Positions 5,653 to 7,154 of a DNA stretch of 7,154 nt are shown here, one piece after another (positions within the stretch are counted from its first letter, which is position 1; every line of letters begins with the position of its first letter). A program made the translations under genes and the position numbers. The stretch lies in the NCBI GenBank assembly GCA_945871415.1, contig CAMBWG010000108.1, positions 1 through 7,154 on the forward strand, written 5' to 3'. Origin of the DNA: an uncultured Desulfovibrio sp. (GTDB lineage Bacteria; Desulfobacterota; Desulfovibrionia; Desulfovibrionales; Desulfovibrionaceae). Below the pieces are notes generated by a model, which was not told the origin of the DNA, ran no database searches, and saw nothing but the letters and a program-made list of their open reading frames with translations.

Positions 5653-6380
5653 TGCGCGCTCCGACGACAGACAGCCCGGCATTGCGGGTGACCTCGCTTT
5701 TTCTCAGCATAGACGGTGAAGTCAACGCCCGCGGCCAGGGGACGCCTTCGTTCTTCATCCGTCTGGCGGGGTGCAATCTGCGCTGCTGGCAGCGGTTCGG
5801 CGGCTGCGACACCCTGTATTCCTTCGGTCCGGGAACGAGTATGAGCGTGGATGAGCTGCTTGCCCGGGTGGAGGCGTCCGGTTGCCCCAAGGTGACGCTG
5901 ACCGGCGGGGAACCCCTGTTGCAAAAGGGCGCCGCGCTGGCGGCCCTGTTGCGGGGGCTGCGCGAGCGCGGCGTATTTGTATCCATGGAAACCAACGGCA
6001 GCATTGCGCCGGACTTTGAAGGGCGGGAATGCGTGGGCAGCCTTGTCTACGATTACAAGTGTCCTTCCTCCGGCTGTACGGCTGCCATGCAGCCCTTCGT
6101 CGCTCTTTTCCGGTCTCTTGGTCCCTCGGATTACATCAAGTTCGTTCTGCGTGACCTTGCGGATTATGCCTTTGCGCGGGGGCGTGTGCTGGAGGCGCGC
6201 GAACTGCGCGACGGCCGTCCCTGTCCCGTACTGGCCTTTTCGCCCATGCTGCCGACGGCGGAGGACGGACTGCCCCCGGACACTCTGGTGGCGCGTTTGC
6301 TGGCGGATCGCCTTTTTGAGGTGCAGGTCAACGTCCAGCTGCACAAGTACGTCTGGCCGGATGCGACAACGGAAGTGTAA
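5652..6380 (+). CDS. queE: 7-carboxy-7-deazaguanine synthase QueE, radical SAM, with variant cluster motif (242 aa)
   Basis: QueE turns 6-carboxytetrahydropterin into 7-carboxy-7-deazaguanine, using a [4Fe-4S] cluster, S-adenosylmethionine and Mg2+. The N-terminus carries SIDGEVNARGQG, related to the family's SxQGE segment. It is followed by FFIRLAGCNLRC, GGCDT, the SAM-binding TGGEPLLQ (84-91), METNG (112-116), DYKCPSSGC, SDYIKFVL, and a C-terminal QLHKYVWPDA, all characteristic of QueE. The cluster cysteines are C41, C45 and C52, i.e. CX3CX6C instead of the usual CX3CX2C. The ATG at 5652 was chosen because it overlaps the queD stop and has GGAAGG about 8 nt upstream inside queD; in-frame ATGs at 5610 and 5637 would extend further into queD. 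It converges with the TraT-like gene, leaving 26 bp between the stop codons. Confidence 0.93.
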   Translation: MRAPTTDSPALRVTSLFLSIDGEVNARGQGTPSFFIRLAGCNLRCWQRFGGCDTLYSFGPGTSMSVDELLARVEASGCPKVTLTGGEPLLQKGAALAALLRGLRERGVFVSMETNGSIAPDFEGRECVGSLVYDYKCPSSGCTAAMQPFVALFRSLGPSDYIKFVLRDLADYAFARGRVLEARELRDGRPCPVLAFSPMLPTAEDGLPPDTLVARLLADRLFEVQVNVQLHKYVWPDATTEV

Positions 6381-6396
6381 CGTCGGATGTCGGTAC

Positions 6397-6422
6397 GGGA
6401 CGGGCGTTATCCTTCCCGTCCC
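6397..6422. terminator. Possible hairpin between convergent genes
   Basis: GGGACGGG (6397-6404) and CCCGTCCC (6415-6422) form a perfect 8-bp stem with a 10-nt loop. The stop codon of the minus-strand lipoprotein gene (6407-6409) falls in the loop. There is no T-run on either side, so this is not a clear intrinsic terminator; it may act with Rho or protect 3' ends. Confidence 0.4.
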
Positions 6423-7027
6423 TGTGCGTCGGCAAGTTCCAGAGGACGGCAGATTTCCTGCGCCAGCCTGTCCGCCACGGAAGTTTCCACCAGAGGGCTG
6501 CGGTCAATATGCGGCAGAATGACGCCCAGGCGGAGGCGGCTGTCTGCCAGGGCGTTGCGTCGCGCGATACTGCGCATGGCATTGGAGCGCGCCCGGTTGG
6601 GGGAAGGAACAGTCCGTTCCACAAGCAGAGCGTCGGCGACGATGACGACGCTGTCCCTGCCCTGAAGCCGCACGGGACTGTCAAATCCGGCGTTGATGAC
6701 GGCGCGGGCGGCGTCGGCGTCACATTCTCCCGCGGCCACAATATTGACGTGCAGAATATGTCCCGCCTTGCTGGGGCTTTCAATGACTTCAAAGCCCGCG
6801 CCCGTCAGGCGGCGGACAATGGCGTCGCGGAGAATTGGGGCCGGCTTGTGGGCGTCGCGGGCGTCCACATAGACGGTTCTGGCAACGCCTGGGCCGCCCT
6901 GGGCCTCCAGCGAACCGGCCTGAACAATCTGCATGGTCGGCGGGGTATGCGAACGTATGCAGGCGCCGCAGAGGATGCCCAGCAGCAGCACGGCCCAGCC
7001 GAGAGATGTGCGAAGTGGTTTTGTCAT
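6407..7027 (-). CDS. Small exported protein, probable TraT-like lipoprotein (206 aa)
   Basis: The N-terminus MTKPLRTSLGWAVLLLGILC is a short basic region plus hydrophobic core, leading to GA|C23, a probable lipidation site. The -3 residue is Cys20, which is atypical, so lipidation is likely rather than certain. The mature part resembles the TraT surface-exclusion/complement-resistance family as I recall it: ARTVYVDARD (49-58), an amphipathic stretch up to GFEVIESPSKAGHILHVNI (78-96), VVIVADALLVERT (127-139) and a final region with LRLGVI and ADRLAQEI. The glycine-rich hydrophobic segment usually found in the middle of TraT is missing. The ATG at 7027 was chosen because AAGGAG (7035-7040) lies 7 nt upstream and it begins the signal peptide; the frame is open to 7141 but that extension would bury the signal. 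Outer-membrane location is an inference. No conjugation genes are nearby, so a role in plasmid exclusion is not implied. Confidence 0.65.
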   Translation of the reverse strand: MTKPLRTSLGWAVLLLGILCGACIRSHTPPTMQIVQAGSLEAQGGPGVARTVYVDARDAHKPAPILRDAIVRRLTGAGFEVIESPSKAGHILHVNIVAAGECDADAARAVINAGFDSPVRLQGRDSVVIVADALLVERTVPSPNRARSNAMRSIARRNALADSRLRLGVILPHIDRSPLVETSVADRLAQEICRPLELADAQGREG

Positions 7028-7034
7028 GGAAAAA

Positions 7035-7040
7035 CTCCTT
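7035..7040 (-). promoter_or_regulatory. Ribosome binding site of the TraT-like gene
   Basis: AAGGAG on the minus strand is spaced 7 nt from the ATG at 7027. It decides the start in favour of the version beginning with a signal peptide rather than the longer open frame from 7141. Confidence 0.8.
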
Positions 7041-7109
7041 GGCGCGGACTGTCTGTCCTTCCTGTCGTCTGCAGGGGCGAGTCCGGTGAAGGGGGGACGC
7101 TGGCGCATT

Positions 7110-7150
7110 TTCAGTTTGCAACGCTTTGCGCTGCAAACCATACGGCCTGT
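7110..7150 (-). repeat. Dispersed hairpin repeat, copy 2 (inverted relative to 336-376)
   Basis: Read on the minus strand this 41-nt segment equals copy 1 at 36 of 41 positions. The stem is GTTTGCAGCGC (7138-7128) with GCGTTGCAAAC (7124-7114) around the loop AAA, with one G-T wobble. It lies 83 nt upstream of the TraT-like start codon, in the same sense as that gene. It could be in its 5' untranslated region or promoter, or in the 3' untranslated region of a minus-strand gene beyond the window edge. The repeat may extend past the window, as only four bases remain after it. Confidence 0.75.
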
Positions 7151-7154
7151 TACC

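Noticed and set aside
336..7150. Composite mobile element bounded by the inverted repeats
   Set aside because: No transposase or target-site duplication is visible, the copies have diverged with paired changes, and the genes between them look like ordinary chromosomal functions.

Overview
The window reads as ordinary chromosomal DNA of a GC-rich Gram-negative bacterium. Gene content suggests a Desulfovibrionaceae-like deltaproteobacterium: a flavodoxin-family FMN reductase of the type common in anaerobes, multidomain cyclic-di-GMP sensors and a queD-queE pair. The lineage call is an inference from protein style and composition, not a proof.

Layout: (a) 1-242 (+) is the 3' end of a flavodoxin/NADPH-dependent FMN reductase-like gene. 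It is followed by about 200 bp of non-coding DNA holding two hairpins and then a strong, apparently bidirectional terminator (448-481). (b) 518-5028 (-) is a two-gene cyclic-di-GMP operon. The first gene encodes a 984-aa tandem periplasmic-binding-domain, degenerate-GGDEF, EAL phosphodiesterase. The second, overlapping it by 22 nt, encodes a 525-aa membrane PAS-GGDEF diguanylate cyclase. (c) 5029-5202 is a divergent promoter region with a plausible sigma-70 promoter for the c-di-GMP operon and a perfect 16-bp palindrome ahead of the next operon. (d) 5203-6380 (+) is queD-queE, overlapping as TGATG, for the 7-deazaguanine (queuosine precursor) pathway. (e) 6407-7027 (-) is a small exported protein, probably a lipoprotein, resembling the TraT family and convergent with queE. 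(f) 7028-7154 carries a hairpin repeat that matches, in inverted orientation, a copy at 336-376.

How the genes work together: the EAL protein should degrade c-di-GMP in response to one or two periplasmic small-molecule ligands. Its overlapping partner should make c-di-GMP in response to periplasmic and PAS inputs, so the operon encodes both opposing activities. QueD and QueE carry out consecutive steps, from dihydroneopterin triphosphate to 6-carboxytetrahydropterin and then to 7-carboxy-7-deazaguanine.

No phage, IS element, CRISPR array, tRNA or rRNA was seen. The points most worth a second look are the covarying inverted hairpin repeats, the expanded CX3CX6C cluster motif in QueE, a Cys/His-rich insertion in the GGDEF domain, and the TraT-like protein lacking the usual glycine-rich segment.
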